A stretch of 50,698 nt of DNA, taken from NCBI GenBank assembly GCA_023399595.1, contig JAEWOR010000029.1, positions 1 through 50,698 of the forward strand, given 5' to 3'. The stretch's first letter is position 1. The number at the start of each line of letters is the position of its first letter. Origin of the DNA: Bacteroidota bacterium (GTDB lineage: Bacteria > Bacteroidota > Bacteroidia > Flavobacteriales > Weeksellaceae). The position numbers and the translations under genes are program-made. The notes under the pieces were generated by a model that had not been told where the DNA came from, did not search any database, and worked only from the letters and a program-made list of their open reading frames with translations. Shown one piece after another: positions 26,778 to 35,644 of the stretch.

Positions 26778-26935
26778 GTTATCTCAAAATTCTAAAATCA
26801 CAAGATTTTGTCATTTAGACGGCAGGATAAATCCATAATAATCAATTGTTTATATTTAATTTCATCGAACCTTCGGTTTCTCATTTCTATTTCAACAAGC
26901 TCAATATTTATTCGAAATGACACTTTTGAGACAAC
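26778..26935. repeat. MITE-like element with imperfect terminal inverted repeats
   Basis: GTTATCTCAAAA (26778-26789) and TTTTGAGACAAC (26924-26935) match as inverted repeats in 11 of 12 positions, with a second inner inverted pair around GTCATTT and AAATGAC. The interior contains further short hairpins and no gene. This looks like a non-autonomous interspersed repeat of about 158 bp, ending six bases before the stop of the P-type ATPase gene. Confidence 0.5.
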
Positions 26936-26941
26936 CACATT

Positions 26942-29593
26942 TTATTTCCTAAATAATTTCACCATTTCATTTAAAAGCATCGGAATTAAACCTAAACCTA
27001 AAATCCAAAGCCATCCTTCACCATGCAACGGCTGCAAATGAAAAGCTTCTGCCAAGAAAGGAATATACAAAACAATCGTCTGCATTAGGAATCCCACTAC
27101 CACAGCGCCTATTAAATATTTATTTCTTAACAAACCACCATTCAAAATGGTGTGGTGAATGCTGTTGTAAGACAAAGACATGAAAAGCTGACAAGAAACT
27201 AAAGTCATAAAAGCCAGTGTTCGTGCATATTCAAGAACATTTTGGGGAACATTAGAATCAAAAGGAGAATAACCGTGTTGGTTGTAGCCATGCCAAAATC
27301 CAAAAATAGTCACCAAACCAATCAATACTCCAGCGATTAAAATTTTGGCGGCACCGCCGTTAGCAAAGAAACCTTCGGATAGCTTTCTAGGTTGCTCTTT
27401 CATCACATCTGTACTTCCCGAATCTAAACCTAATGCCAAAGCCGGCAACGAATCGGTGATTAAATTAATCCACAACAATTGGGTTGCAATTAATGGCATC
27501 GGCATTCCCGCAACCACCGCAATAAGCATGGTAATTACTTCGCCCAAATTACTGGAAAGTAAAAATAGAACCGATTTTTTAATATTGTTAAAGATAATTC
27601 GGCCTTGCTCAATCGCATTAACAATGGTACTGAAATTATCATCCGCCAAAATCATATCCGAAGCCGATTTTGCCACATCTGTACCTGTAATTCCCATCGC
27701 AACGCCAATATCGGCAGCGTTCAGAGATGGCGCATCGTTCACGCCATCACCCGTCATCGACACAATATTTCCTTTGGACTGAAAAGCTTTTACAATATTC
27801 ACTTTATCTTCAGGGGAAACCCTTGCAAAAACCCGACATTCCGTTACCGTATCGTTGTATTTTTCTGACGCAATCATTCGAAGATCCACACCAGAAATAG
27901 CTTGTTTGTTATCTGTTGCAATGCCCAATTCTTTGGCAATAGCCATGGCTGTATTTTTGTGATCGCCCGTAATCATCACGGTCATAATCCCGGCTTGTTT
28001 TGCTTCGTTAATGGCGTCTTTTACTTCTAATCTTGGCGGATCCATCATCCCAACCACACCAACTAAAATAAGATCGTTTTCGTATTGTGTTTTCGGAATA
28101 TCCGAATTTTCCCGTTTGTACGCCAGAGCCAAAGTTCGTAACGCATGGTCCGACATTTTTTCTGAAGCTTCCTGTATCAGCATTCTGTGAACATCGGTCA
28201 GTGGGATTACTTCATCGTTTTCCAACACATATTTAGAACGTAATAAAATAGAATCTAAGGCGCCTTTAACATAAATTTCTCGAGTTTCATCAGCTAAAAG
28301 ATGACATGTGGACATCATTTTTCGTTCGGAATCGAAAGGCAACTCACCAATTCTGGGACAAGAATCCGTAAGTTTTTGACGGTTTAATTTTAAATCATCT
28401 GCAAACATCAATAAAGCAATTTCCGTAGGATCACCCGTTGCCACATCATCTTCCAAAGTGGCATCTGAAGCCAGAAACATACCTTTCGCTAAGCATTGGG
28501 AAGCACTCGTTTTAATAGTAGAAAAATCATCAATTAAAGCATCAGAAAAAGTATAAAATTGCGTAACGGTCATTTTATTTTGGGTAAGCGTTCCTGTTTT
28601 ATCCGAACAAATAACACTTACCGAACCCAAAGTTTCTACAGCTGGTAATTTTTTGACAATTGAATTTTGACGCGCCAGTTTGGTAACGCCCACCGAAAGG
28701 ACGATGGCCACAATGGCGGCTAAACCTTCCGGAATAGAAGCCACAGCCAAAGAAACCGATGTCATGAAAAGTTCGAAAACCTCGCGCCCCTGAAAATATC
28801 CAATCCCAAACATAAGGGCACAAACACCAATAGCAATTTTACCCAAAGTTTTTCCGAGTTCGGCCAATTGAATTTCCAAAGGTGTTTTGCGGTCTTCCTC
28901 TTCAGAAATAATCGTGGCTATTTTACCGATTTCTGTAGAATTTCCCGTGCCTACAACCACGCCAACGCCTCTGCCATACGTCACCAATGTGGACATGAAC
29001 GCCATATTGTGAAGATCGCCAATGCCAAGATCTGTTTTACTGGACAAAGCTTCGGCAGTTTTTGGACTGGCCACCGATTCTCCTGTAAGAGCAGATTCAT
29101 CGATTTGAAGATGTGCGGCTTCGATGATTCTAATATCGGCAGGAACATTTCGTCCCGCTTCCAAAATAACCAAATCACCAGGAACCAAATCTGAGGTGTT
29201 GATCTCCAAAGTTTGTCCATTTCTTTTAACAATGGCGTGCGGATTGGAAAGTTGTTTGAGGGCTGCAATGGCGTTTCCAGCTTTCATTTCCTGATAAACA
29301 CCCAAAACAGCATTCAGAATAACAACCACCAAAATAATGACGGCATCTACCCATTCTCCCAAAAATAAAGTGATCATCACTGCGCCCAACAAAACATAAA
29401 TGAGGGCATCGTTCAATTGTTCCAAAAGCAATTTGAAAACAGATTTGGATTTTTCTTCAGTCAAGGTATTGAAGCCAAACTTTTTTTGGTTTTGCAATAC
29501 TTGTTGATTGTTCAAGCCTTCGGTTTGCTGAACGTTAAACTGCTTTAGAATTTGCTTTTGGGATTGAGAATACATAGATTTCAGATCGATCAT
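26942..29593 (-). CDS. Calcium-type P2 ATPase (cation-transporting)
   Basis: 883 residues with all P-type motifs: TGES at 170-173, SIPEGL at 286-291 (the PEGL variant of Ca2+ pumps), phosphorylation site DKTGTLT with D331, MTGDGVNDAP in the C-terminal half, and WINLITDSLPALALG, the helix-6 metal-site pattern of SERCA/PMCA relatives. It likely exports Ca2+ or a similar divalent cation from the cytoplasm. The N-terminus is a cation-ATPase N-domain; the start could be six codons later. The coding sequence is richer in G+C than its neighbours (33 of 60 bases at 28681-28740). It is divergent from a TetR gene 174 nt away. Confidence 0.92.
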   Translation of the reverse strand: MIDLKSMYSQSQKQILKQFNVQQTEGLNNQQVLQNQKKFGFNTLTEEKSKSVFKLLLEQLNDALIYVLLGAVMITLFLGEWVDAVIILVVVILNAVLGVYQEMKAGNAIAALKQLSNPHAIVKRNGQTLEINTSDLVPGDLVILEAGRNVPADIRIIEAAHLQIDESALTGESVASPKTAEALSSKTDLGIGDLHNMAFMSTLVTYGRGVGVVVGTGNSTEIGKIATIISEEEDRKTPLEIQLAELGKTLGKIAIGVCALMFGIGYFQGREVFELFMTSVSLAVASIPEGLAAIVAIVLSVGVTKLARQNSIVKKLPAVETLGSVSVICSDKTGTLTQNKMTVTQFYTFSDALIDDFSTIKTSASQCLAKGMFLASDATLEDDVATGDPTEIALLMFADDLKLNRQKLTDSCPRIGELPFDSERKMMSTCHLLADETREIYVKGALDSILLRSKYVLENDEVIPLTDVHRMLIQEASEKMSDHALRTLALAYKRENSDIPKTQYENDLILVGVVGMMDPPRLEVKDAINEAKQAGIMTVMITGDHKNTAMAIAKELGIATDNKQAISGVDLRMIASEKYNDTVTECRVFARVSPEDKVNIVKAFQSKGNIVSMTGDGVNDAPSLNAADIGVAMGITGTDVAKSASDMILADDNFSTIVNAIEQGRIIFNNIKKSVLFLLSSNLGEVITMLIAVVAGMPMPLIATQLLWINLITDSLPALALGLDSGSTDVMKEQPRKLSEGFFANGGAAKILIAGVLIGLVTIFGFWHGYNQHGYSPFDSNVPQNVLEYARTLAFMTLVSCQLFMSLSYNSIHHTILNGGLLRNKYLIGAVVVGFLMQTIVLYIPFLAEAFHLQPLHGEGWLWILGLGLIPMLLNEMVKLFRK

Positions 29594-29694
29594 ATTGTGA
29601 TGACTTTTGCAGCTATAAATCTACAAGGATTACATAAGATAAAAAAATTCATTAAGGGAAAACAACGCCTCACCAAGTGATTTTCATAAAAAAG

Positions 29695-29725
29695 TTGTTT
29701 AGATAAAAATAAGTTACTATCTTTG
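29695..29725 (+). promoter_or_regulatory. Promoter of the TetR-cytochrome b operon
   Basis: TTG at 29695-29697, 20-nt spacer and TATCTTTG at 29718-29725; the ATG is 41 nt further. Confidence 0.55.
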
Positions 29726-29766
29726 TGTGTGAATACTAACTAACGTGAAAAAATACTTAGACAAGT

Positions 29767-30357
29767 ATGCAGAATTTTACAGACAGACAAATTGAAATCA
29801 TGGAAGCGGCAACAGCTCGGATTGATCAATATGGCATTCAAAACCTGACCATCAAAACGTTGTCTGCAGATATTGGTTTTTCTGAACCTGCATTGTATCG
29901 ACATTTTAAAAGCAAGAATGCTATTTTGCTTGGTTTACTTCATTATTTTATTTTAGAAATGAAAAACCGAATTAGCAACATTGCCATCCCTCCCGATGCT
30001 GTAGCAGGAGATGAATTGAGAATTGTTTTCAAATCCCAACTTCAAACTTTCACTAATAAACCCGCCATTGTGAGTGTTATTTTTTCTGAAGGTATTTTTC
30101 AATTTGATGAGAGCCTGAGAACTAAGGTTTTTGAAGTAATGGATATAATGCACCAGTTTGTTTATGCCAATATTAAAAAAGGACAAAAAGCAGAACACTA
30201 TAATCATCTGAATAATGCTTCAACGCTTACAACAATTATTCTTGGTGCGATAAGAATGGTGGTTTTGAAATGGAAAATTTCAGGACATCAATCCAACCTT
30301 ATCGTAGATGGAAGTATAGTTTTAGAAGGCATTTTAAAAATGATTGAGCACAAATAG
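29767..30357 (+). CDS. TetR/AcrR family transcriptional regulator
   Basis: 196 residues. The N-terminal 50 form a TetR helix-turn-helix: GIQNLTIKTLSADIGFSEPALYRHFKSKNAIL. The C-terminal ligand domain has no clear close relative by eye. It is the first gene of a plus-strand operon with a His-rich lipoprotein, a b-type cytochrome and a cupin, and faces the Ca2+-type ATPase gene. It may repress its own operon and perhaps the ATPase, responding to an unknown signal; the target is inferred from position only. Confidence 0.88.
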   Translation: MQNFTDRQIEIMEAATARIDQYGIQNLTIKTLSADIGFSEPALYRHFKSKNAILLGLLHYFILEMKNRISNIAIPPDAVAGDELRIVFKSQLQTFTNKPAIVSVIFSEGIFQFDESLRTKVFEVMDIMHQFVYANIKKGQKAEHYNHLNNASTLTTIILGAIRMVVLKWKISGHQSNLIVDGSIVLEGILKMIEHK

Positions 30358-30391
30358 ATAATAAAAATAACCAATTTAAAAATTAAAAAAT

Positions 30392-30841
30392 ATGAAAAAA
30401 GTAATGTTATTGGGAATGGGTGTTATGCTTTTATGGAGCTGTAATAATGCTTCTGAAAAATCAACTCCTCAGCAGGAAACAAAAACAGAACACCATCATG
30501 ATGAAAAAACAGACGCCGTGGAACTGAACAATGGAGAAAAATGGATCGTGAACGAAGAAATGAAACCTTATGTTTCAAAAGGCGAAGAATTGGTAAATGC
30601 TTATATTCAAAACCATGAAACCGATTATAAAACGCTTGCCAAACAACTGAATGAACAAAATGAACAACTCGTAAAAAGCTGTACTATGGATGGAAAAAGT
30701 CACGACGAACTTCACAAATGGCTACATCCGCACCTTGAAACAGTAAAAGCTTTGGAAAATGAAACCGATGCAACAAAAGCCAAAGAAATGCTTTTACAAT
30801 TACAAAATTCTTATCAACAATATCACCAATATTTTAATTAA
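30392..30841 (+). CDS. Histidine-rich lipoprotein
   Basis: 149 residues with lipobox LWSC (lipidated C17). The mature protein begins with a short acidic linker carrying EHHHDE (33-38) and continues as a charged helical domain with more histidines (SHDELHKWLHPHLE). These clusters suggest metal binding. It lies 34 nt after the TetR gene and 11 nt before the b-type cytochrome gene, so it may act with the cytochrome in the periplasm. No named family is recognised. The metal role is inference. Confidence 0.75.
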   Translation: MKKVMLLGMGVMLLWSCNNASEKSTPQQETKTEHHHDEKTDAVELNNGEKWIVNEEMKPYVSKGEELVNAYIQNHETDYKTLAKQLNEQNEQLVKSCTMDGKSHDELHKWLHPHLETVKALENETDATKAKEMLLQLQNSYQQYHQYFN

Positions 30842-30852
30842 TATTTTCAGTA

Positions 30853-31413
30853 ATGAAATCTCCACAAAAGTTCACCATCTTTCATCGAATATTACATTGG
30901 CTAATGGCTTTTGCAATGCCCGTTTTATTCATTACCGGATTCCTACGCATGTATTGGATGAATAAAAATGAAATTACAGGAATCATCGCAAGTAAAACAT
31001 CAGCAATCCCCAAAGAATTGATGACGGACATAGCTAAAACAATTCGAGAACCCATGTGGCAATGGCACGAAATTTTTGCAAATGTGATGATTGTTGCATT
31101 CCTTGCAAGAATACTTTATATGCTCACAAAAGGCATTCGTTTTCCCAATCCGTTCAAAAGCAACCAACCGCTTAAAGAGCGTTTACAAGGATTTACTTAT
31201 GTGTACTTTTATCTTTTCGTTTTTATTGCAGCCATTACAGGAATCTGTATTGAAAAAGAATTTTTTACCCAATGGAAAGATGGGATAGAAACCGTGCACA
31301 AATGGGGAGTTTATGCATTCCCGATTTTTATAGTTTTTCATTTAGGTGGAATAGCTATTGCGGAGTTTTCTTCTAAAAAAGGTATTGCTTCAAAAATGAT
31401 TGGCGGCGATTAA
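30853..31413 (+). CDS. Cytochrome b561-like membrane protein
   Basis: 186 residues with four predicted helices and the histidines expected of a diheme b-type cytochrome: H11 and H15 at the N-terminus (FHRILHWLMAF), H72 in WQWHEIFANVM, and H149 and H163 in the last helix (VHKWGVYAFPIFIVFHLGG). This matches bacterial cytochrome b561 / Ni-Fe-hydrogenase-b-like domains, which pass electrons between quinones and periplasmic partners. Position directly after a His-rich lipoprotein suggests that the two work together. Confidence 0.85.
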   Translation: MKSPQKFTIFHRILHWLMAFAMPVLFITGFLRMYWMNKNEITGIIASKTSAIPKELMTDIAKTIREPMWQWHEIFANVMIVAFLARILYMLTKGIRFPNPFKSNQPLKERLQGFTYVYFYLFVFIAAITGICIEKEFFTQWKDGIETVHKWGVYAFPIFIVFHLGGIAIAEFSSKKGIASKMIGGD

Positions 31414-31432
31414 AACATCAACTAAAATTTAT

Positions 31433-31762
31433 ATGATGGCAACATTTGAAAAAGAAATAATTTTCAATCTCGAAAATTCAATAGAATACACTAACGGAGG
31501 TGTTATTAGCAAGCAGGTTACAAAATCACTTGGTGGAAATTTAACCTTGTTTTCGTTTGACAAAGAGCAAGGTTTATCGGAACATAAAACACCTTTCGAC
31601 GCAATTGTGCAGATTTTGGATGGCGAAGCGGAAATAACAATTGGTGGAAAACCTCATCATCTAAAAAAAGGCGATTGCATCATTATGCCAGCTAATATTC
31701 CGCATGCACTGAAAGCTCTTGAACGTTTTAAAATGCTGTTGACGATGGTACGACAAGAGTAA
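31433..31762 (+). CDS. Small cupin-domain protein
   Basis: 110 residues from the ATG at 31433 (or 31436). A single cupin barrel: LSEHKTPFDAIVQILDGEAEI gives motif 1 and DCIIMPANIPHAL motif 2, with histidines able to bind a metal. An upstream ATG at 31400 would overlap the cytochrome gene and was not chosen. Last gene of the TetR operon. Such short cupins are often found near redox and detoxification genes; the activity is unknown. Confidence 0.8.
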   Translation: MMATFEKEIIFNLENSIEYTNGGVISKQVTKSLGGNLTLFSFDKEQGLSEHKTPFDAIVQILDGEAEITIGGKPHHLKKGDCIIMPANIPHALKALERFKMLLTMVRQE

Positions 31763-31775
31763 ATCTGATAACCGA

Positions 31776-32141
31776 TTAAAATTTTAATTTCTTTATAAGT
31801 TTTTGAAGATAGGATTGTAACACCAAAGGATGGCAGTGTTCTTGGTCTTTTTCGGCATAAATTAAGGTGATGACTTCATGTTTTTTGTTGCGTTCCAAGA
31901 ATTCTTGTGAATCGTCTCTGCTTTTTAACTCGTCCGTATATTTTTCAGTAAAAATTTTCCATAAGCTAGGATCATGATGAAACCATTTTCTCAGTTCATT
32001 GGAAGGTGCGAGGTTTTTGTTCCATTCATCAAGATTTGCTTTTTCCTTAGAAATTCCTCGTGGCCATAATCGATCCACCAAAACACGATATCCGTCTTTA
32101 GGACTTGATGTTTCATAAACTCTTTTAAGCTGTATTATCAT
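31776..32141 (-). CDS. DUF488 (YeaO-like) family protein
   Basis: 121 residues from ATG 32141, with the YeaO/DUF488 pattern VLVDRLWPRGISKEKA and KWFHHDPSLWKIFTEKY. The biochemical role of the family is not settled. The start at 32177 was rejected because it adds 12 unconserved residues. It lies 60 nt downstream of the oxidase-linked genes on the same strand and is probably the last gene of that unit; it converges with the cupin gene. Confidence 0.82.
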   Translation of the reverse strand: MIIQLKRVYETSSPKDGYRVLVDRLWPRGISKEKANLDEWNKNLAPSNELRKWFHHDPSLWKIFTEKYTDELKSRDDSQEFLERNKKHEVITLIYAEKDQEHCHPLVLQSYLQKLIKKLKF

Positions 32142-32201
32142 GGCATTTCTATTGTATGTTAAAAATATAAACCCCAATTTTACTAAAATTGAAAAAAGAG
32201 T

Positions 32202-32603
32202 TTATATACTGAAATTACGAATGAGATAAAATATAGCCCAAGCCACAAAAACCAATGCAATTACCCAAACCCAAACAGGAATGGTTCTAGGGCTTTCGCT
32301 ACCTTTAATAATAAAACTTTGTTTTCTTGAGGTATCATACGCATTGAGCATGATGGGAACAATTCCGTTGATGGTCTCATGGTTGTCGAGTCCTTCCAAA
32401 TGAATAATTGGACCGTTACGCACAATGAAAGGTACTTTTTTCAATCCTTCGCTGCTTCCAAACTTACTTACAATTTTAAGCATATGCTCTCCATCCACCA
32501 ATTTTGAAGTGTCTAGAAGAAACTTCACTGGCGTATTCAATTCAGCAATTGGGTTCGGTTCGTCGTCGATGTAGAGATAAACCTTGGCATGATTATTTTC
32601 CAT
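32202..32603 (-). CDS. Oxidase-linked single-pass membrane protein
   Basis: 133 residues: an N-terminal soluble, beta-rich Ig-like part (about 1-105) with VDGEHMLKIVSKFG and a C-terminal helix (about 108-128). No heme motif. It follows the CETC protein by 10 nt and is fourth in the oxidase operon. It takes the place in the operon where FixH/CcoH-type assembly proteins might be expected, but it does not resemble them by eye. Likely an accessory subunit or assembly factor (inference). Confidence 0.72.
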   Translation of the reverse strand: MENNHAKVYLYIDDEPNPIAELNTPVKFLLDTSKLVDGEHMLKIVSKFGSSEGLKKVPFIVRNGPIIHLEGLDNHETINGIVPIMLNAYDTSRKQSFIIKGSESPRTIPVWVWVIALVFVAWAIFYLIRNFSI

Positions 32604-32613
32604 AACAATTTGT

Positions 32614-32874
32614 TTAAAAATTCAACACCGAATTTTTGATATGTTTTTTATCTTTTTCTCTAGGATACATCAAAAATTTCACCGAATAAAAAAGCGTCAA
32701 TAAAGTAATTGCAGCAATAATCCCCACAATAAACCAGTCCCAATTGGACTCGGGACCGGTACCATGTGTCCATCCTTTTGTGATTGTAGGTTGCCTAAGC
32801 TCGCAAGTCTCGCATGCATAAGCGAACATTCCCAAGAATAAGCTTAATACTATTAATATTTTATCTGTTTTCAT
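32614..32874 (-). CDS. Small oxidase-linked membrane protein with CETC motif
   Basis: 86 residues: a signal-like helix (5-20), a CETC pair at 21-24, a short periplasmic stretch with GWTHGTGPESNWDWF, a helix (about 48-68), and a basic tail. The CxxC right after a hydrophobic start could bind copper or act in thiol chemistry; in oxidase operons this would fit a copper or assembly role. It is separated by 2 nt from the di-heme cytochrome gene. No family is recognised. Confidence 0.72.
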   Translation of the reverse strand: MKTDKILIVLSLFLGMFAYACETCELRQPTITKGWTHGTGPESNWDWFIVGIIAAITLLTLFYSVKFLMYPREKDKKHIKNSVLNF

Positions 32875-32876
32875 CT

Positions 32877-33869
32877 TTATTTTATTTTGTCCATTATCGT
32901 TTTTACCTCATCAGCAGTTACTTCTTTAGCTGTGTTTCCCCAACTGGTTCTTTCATGATTAATGATTGCAGCTACTTCTTCCGGTGAAAATGAAGCGTTG
33001 GTGCCAACAGCAGGCATCGCAGCATATTCTGGACGTGGGTCGTAACCATTCATAATAATCATTACATACAATTCCAAATCATTACCCAAAACAATAGGAC
33101 TTCCTTTTAATGGGGGAAATGCACCTGCAAGTCCTTCGCCATTGGCTTGGTGACAACTTGCACAATTTGCGGTAAACAACTCAGCACCATCGGGTAGATT
33201 TCCGCCAGAACTTGCAGCAGTTTCTTTTTTTTCTTTTTTATACAAAAATGGTCTTGGAGCAACAGATTTCGGAAGTTCAACCTGTTTTAAGCTCAACAGA
33301 TAAGCCACCAAGTCTTTGGCATCAGCAGAAGCTACAATTTTGCCTTTTATTCCGACTTTAAATTGATCGGGAACGCTTACCTCAACATCATTTGGACCTA
33401 ACTGATCCTTGATGATGAACAACCACTTATAGGAAGGCATCACCGATTCGGGGACAACCGCTCTCGGATTGTAAAGATGGGAATACTGCCACGCATCACT
33501 GGATTGTCGCAAACCAATATTGGTAAGATCCGGTCCTGTACGTTCAGTTCCCATTAAAGTTGCTGTGTTTTGAAATAAATTCAAACGTTTATTACGGGCA
33601 TAATCTACGGCTAAACTCGCTCTGTCGCCAAAGACTTGATCCATATCTACATTTCGAACTTGTTGGGTGTGGCAAGCTACACAACCTTCTCGAATGTAAA
33701 TACTTTTGCCTCGTTCTTCAGATTCAGACAAAGGCTTACTTCCAGGTAAAGGTTTGTAAATCCGTTGATTATTAAGCGCAGGAAAAATACAAATGATAAG
33801 TGTCAGACAAAGGAAGAAAGCCAGTGCTGAAGTAAAAAGTTTTTTATGATTATTAAAGAATTCCATCAC
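32877..33869 (-). CDS. ccoO: cbb3-type oxidase di-heme subunit (CcoO-like domain fused to a CcoP-like cytochrome c)
   Basis: 330 residues. One N-terminal anchor helix (about 11-30) is followed by a CcoO/FixO-like domain: heme site EGCVACH (C63, C66, H67), the CcoO phrase TERTGPDLTNIGL, and axial methionine M144 in SVMPSYKWLF. After a linker of about 25 residues comes a second cytochrome c domain with NCASCH (C236, C239, H240) and an M in AAMPAVG. In classical cbb3 oxidases CcoO and CcoP are separate; here both are in one chain without a second anchor. The gene overlaps ccoN by 4 nt. Maturation needs CcsBA. Confidence 0.9.
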   Translation of the reverse strand: MMEFFNNHKKLFTSALAFFLCLTLIICIFPALNNQRIYKPLPGSKPLSESEERGKSIYIREGCVACHTQQVRNVDMDQVFGDRASLAVDYARNKRLNLFQNTATLMGTERTGPDLTNIGLRQSSDAWQYSHLYNPRAVVPESVMPSYKWLFIIKDQLGPNDVEVSVPDQFKVGIKGKIVASADAKDLVAYLLSLKQVELPKSVAPRPFLYKKEKKETAASSGGNLPDGAELFTANCASCHQANGEGLAGAFPPLKGSPIVLGNDLELYVMIIMNGYDPRPEYAAMPAVGTNASFSPEEVAAIINHERTSWGNTAKEVTADEVKTIMDKIK

Positions 33870-35599
33870 GCATTTTTTTGTTGACTTTGTATAATTTCTA
33901 AAAACTCTATTGGAGATTGCGGAATCTTCACATCTTTCCTAGGCTTAACCATTCTGTAAAAATTGTAGGCGAAGATAATATGAGAAATCCACATCATGGT
34001 ACCACCAATCGCCCTCCAAAGCCAATACGGAACCATTGTGATTACACTTTCTATAAAAGGTTTTTTATCCATCCACAAGATTCCCTTTTCGGTAGAACCA
34101 ATCATTAAAGAAATAGTGTACACCAAAACGCCAATCAGTGCCATCCAAAAATGCAAACCTACTAAGAGACTTCGAGGTTCATTTCCTGTAATTCTCGGAA
34201 TTAAAGTGTACATAAACGACCACAACATAAAAGTGATAATTCCGTACATGGTTAAATGTGAATGCGCCACCGTAAAATCAGTAAAATGCCATAAAAGATT
34301 GGTGGTTCTAAAAGCTTCCACCGTTCCTTGCATAGATCCTGTGAAATAGAAAATAACCGATACCACATAGAAGGGTAAAATATAACTCCATTTAATACGA
34401 TGCCAAGAACCTCTTATTGTCATCATAAAATTTACACTACCAGCAGCAACAGGAATTACCATTCCAACGCTCGCAATAATAGCCACTGTCTGCATCCACC
34501 AAGGAATTGCCGAAAATATAAAATGATGCGTTCCGATGAGGGTATAAAACAAGATTTGTGTATAAAAAGCAAGGATACTTAAGCTGTAGGAATAAACAGG
34601 ACTGTTCAGTTCTTGTGGCAAGAAATAATACATTAATCCAAGATTAAAAAACATAAACCACATCCCTACGCCTTGGTGCATATAATAGCCTTGGGTAATG
34701 GTTTCGCCAAGTCCGTCTTGCCAAAAAGGAAAATACGCAACCACCAAAATCACCACCACAAACATCATTGCCGAAACGATATACCAATTGGAAACATAAA
34801 TCTCCGTAGTTTTTCTGTTCGCTATCGTTTTAAAATGGTTATAAATACTAGCGATAATTCCAGCAGCAAAAAGAGCCATAATAGGCCAAATATATTCTCT
34901 GTATTCCCCACCACTGTTATTGATTCCCGCCATTAAGCTGATACTTCCTAAAAAAACCGCCGAATTCATCAAAATTAAAGTCCAATAGCCAATGTTTAAA
35001 TTCCAAACCTTCGTATTTCCCACTCTTGGAATCACATAATAAGACAATCCAACCATCGCCATAGAGGCCCAACCCCAGAAAACCATATTGGTATGCACAG
35101 GGCGAAGCCGTCCAAAACTCAGCCAGCTGAGGTGATCGGCATCTGGAGCTACAAATTTTATCCCCAAATATACCCCCACCGTAGTTCCTGCCAACAACCA
35201 AAACACCGCACAACCCAAAAACCAGAGAATGAGTTTTTTCTCTTCTTGGGGAATCTGGATTTGCCTATTTTCTTTTCGTTTTTCAACTAAAAAATTGACT
35301 TCATGAACTTCATTCGCCCTGTTCACCAAGCCTCTTGGATCTTTTACATGAGTTTGTGTTGTAAGTTCATTCCCGAAAAGTTGAAATTCCAATTCTTTCT
35401 TACGCTCTTGTAAAGCAGAAATTTCATTGGGCTTCAATTGTGCTAAAGAAGCGTGTATTCTTCTCAGTTCTTTTTTTTTCAAAATATTATCAATCATTCG
35501 ATATATCTTGATCAAAATTAAAATCAAAGCGAAAATAATTGGCACCGCTAAAAGTAGTGTCGTTATTTGTAAGCCTGGTTCTTCAATGAGTTTATCCAT
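33866..35599 (-). CDS. ccoN: cbb3-type heme-copper oxidase catalytic subunit CcoN with N-terminal extension
   Basis: 577 residues. The core has the heme and copper ligands: H169 (VHTNMVFWGW), H308 (YMHQGVGM), H358 and H359 (IGTHHF), and H446 and H448 (AHSHLTMYG). Tyrosine 352 in FYTLIGTHH is at the position of the His-cross-linked tyrosine of cbb3 oxidases, favouring oxidase over NO reductase. Unusually, about 120 residues precede the first core helix: a membrane anchor (12-32) and a charged, possibly coiled-coil region (35-120). Together with the fused di-heme subunit it forms a minimal proton-pumping oxidase for low oxygen. No ccoQ, ccoS, ccoG or ccoI is in the window. Confidence 0.92.
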   Translation of the reverse strand: MDKLIEEPGLQITTLLLAVPIIFALILILIKIYRMIDNILKKKELRRIHASLAQLKPNEISALQERKKELEFQLFGNELTTQTHVKDPRGLVNRANEVHEVNFLVEKRKENRQIQIPQEEKKLILWFLGCAVFWLLAGTTVGVYLGIKFVAPDADHLSWLSFGRLRPVHTNMVFWGWASMAMVGLSYYVIPRVGNTKVWNLNIGYWTLILMNSAVFLGSISLMAGINNSGGEYREYIWPIMALFAAGIIASIYNHFKTIANRKTTEIYVSNWYIVSAMMFVVVILVVAYFPFWQDGLGETITQGYYMHQGVGMWFMFFNLGLMYYFLPQELNSPVYSYSLSILAFYTQILFYTLIGTHHFIFSAIPWWMQTVAIIASVGMVIPVAAGSVNFMMTIRGSWHRIKWSYILPFYVVSVIFYFTGSMQGTVEAFRTTNLLWHFTDFTVAHSHLTMYGIITFMLWSFMYTLIPRITGNEPRSLLVGLHFWMALIGVLVYTISLMIGSTEKGILWMDKKPFIESVITMVPYWLWRAIGGTMMWISHIIFAYNFYRMVKPRKDVKIPQSPIEFLEIIQSQQKNA

Positions 35600-35616
35600 T
35601 TCACTAATTTTCTACT

Positions 35617-35624
35617 CAAAAGTA
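35617..35624 (-). promoter_or_regulatory. -7 element of the oxidase operon
   Basis: TACTTTTG on the minus strand fits TAnnTTTG, 17 nt upstream of the ccoN ATG. There is no TTG at the -33 distance; a Crp/Fnr-like palindrome takes its place. Confidence 0.6.
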
Positions 35625-35644
35625 GGCAGGTAAGTGATTCGGAT

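Noticed and set aside
27345..27782. Plus-strand open frame of 145 codons
   Set aside because: It is the antisense shadow of the P-type ATPase gene.
33866..35599. NO reductase (NorB) identity for the oxidase subunit
   Set aside because: The tyrosine at 352 and the CcoO-like partner favour a cbb3-type oxidase; a tree would settle it.
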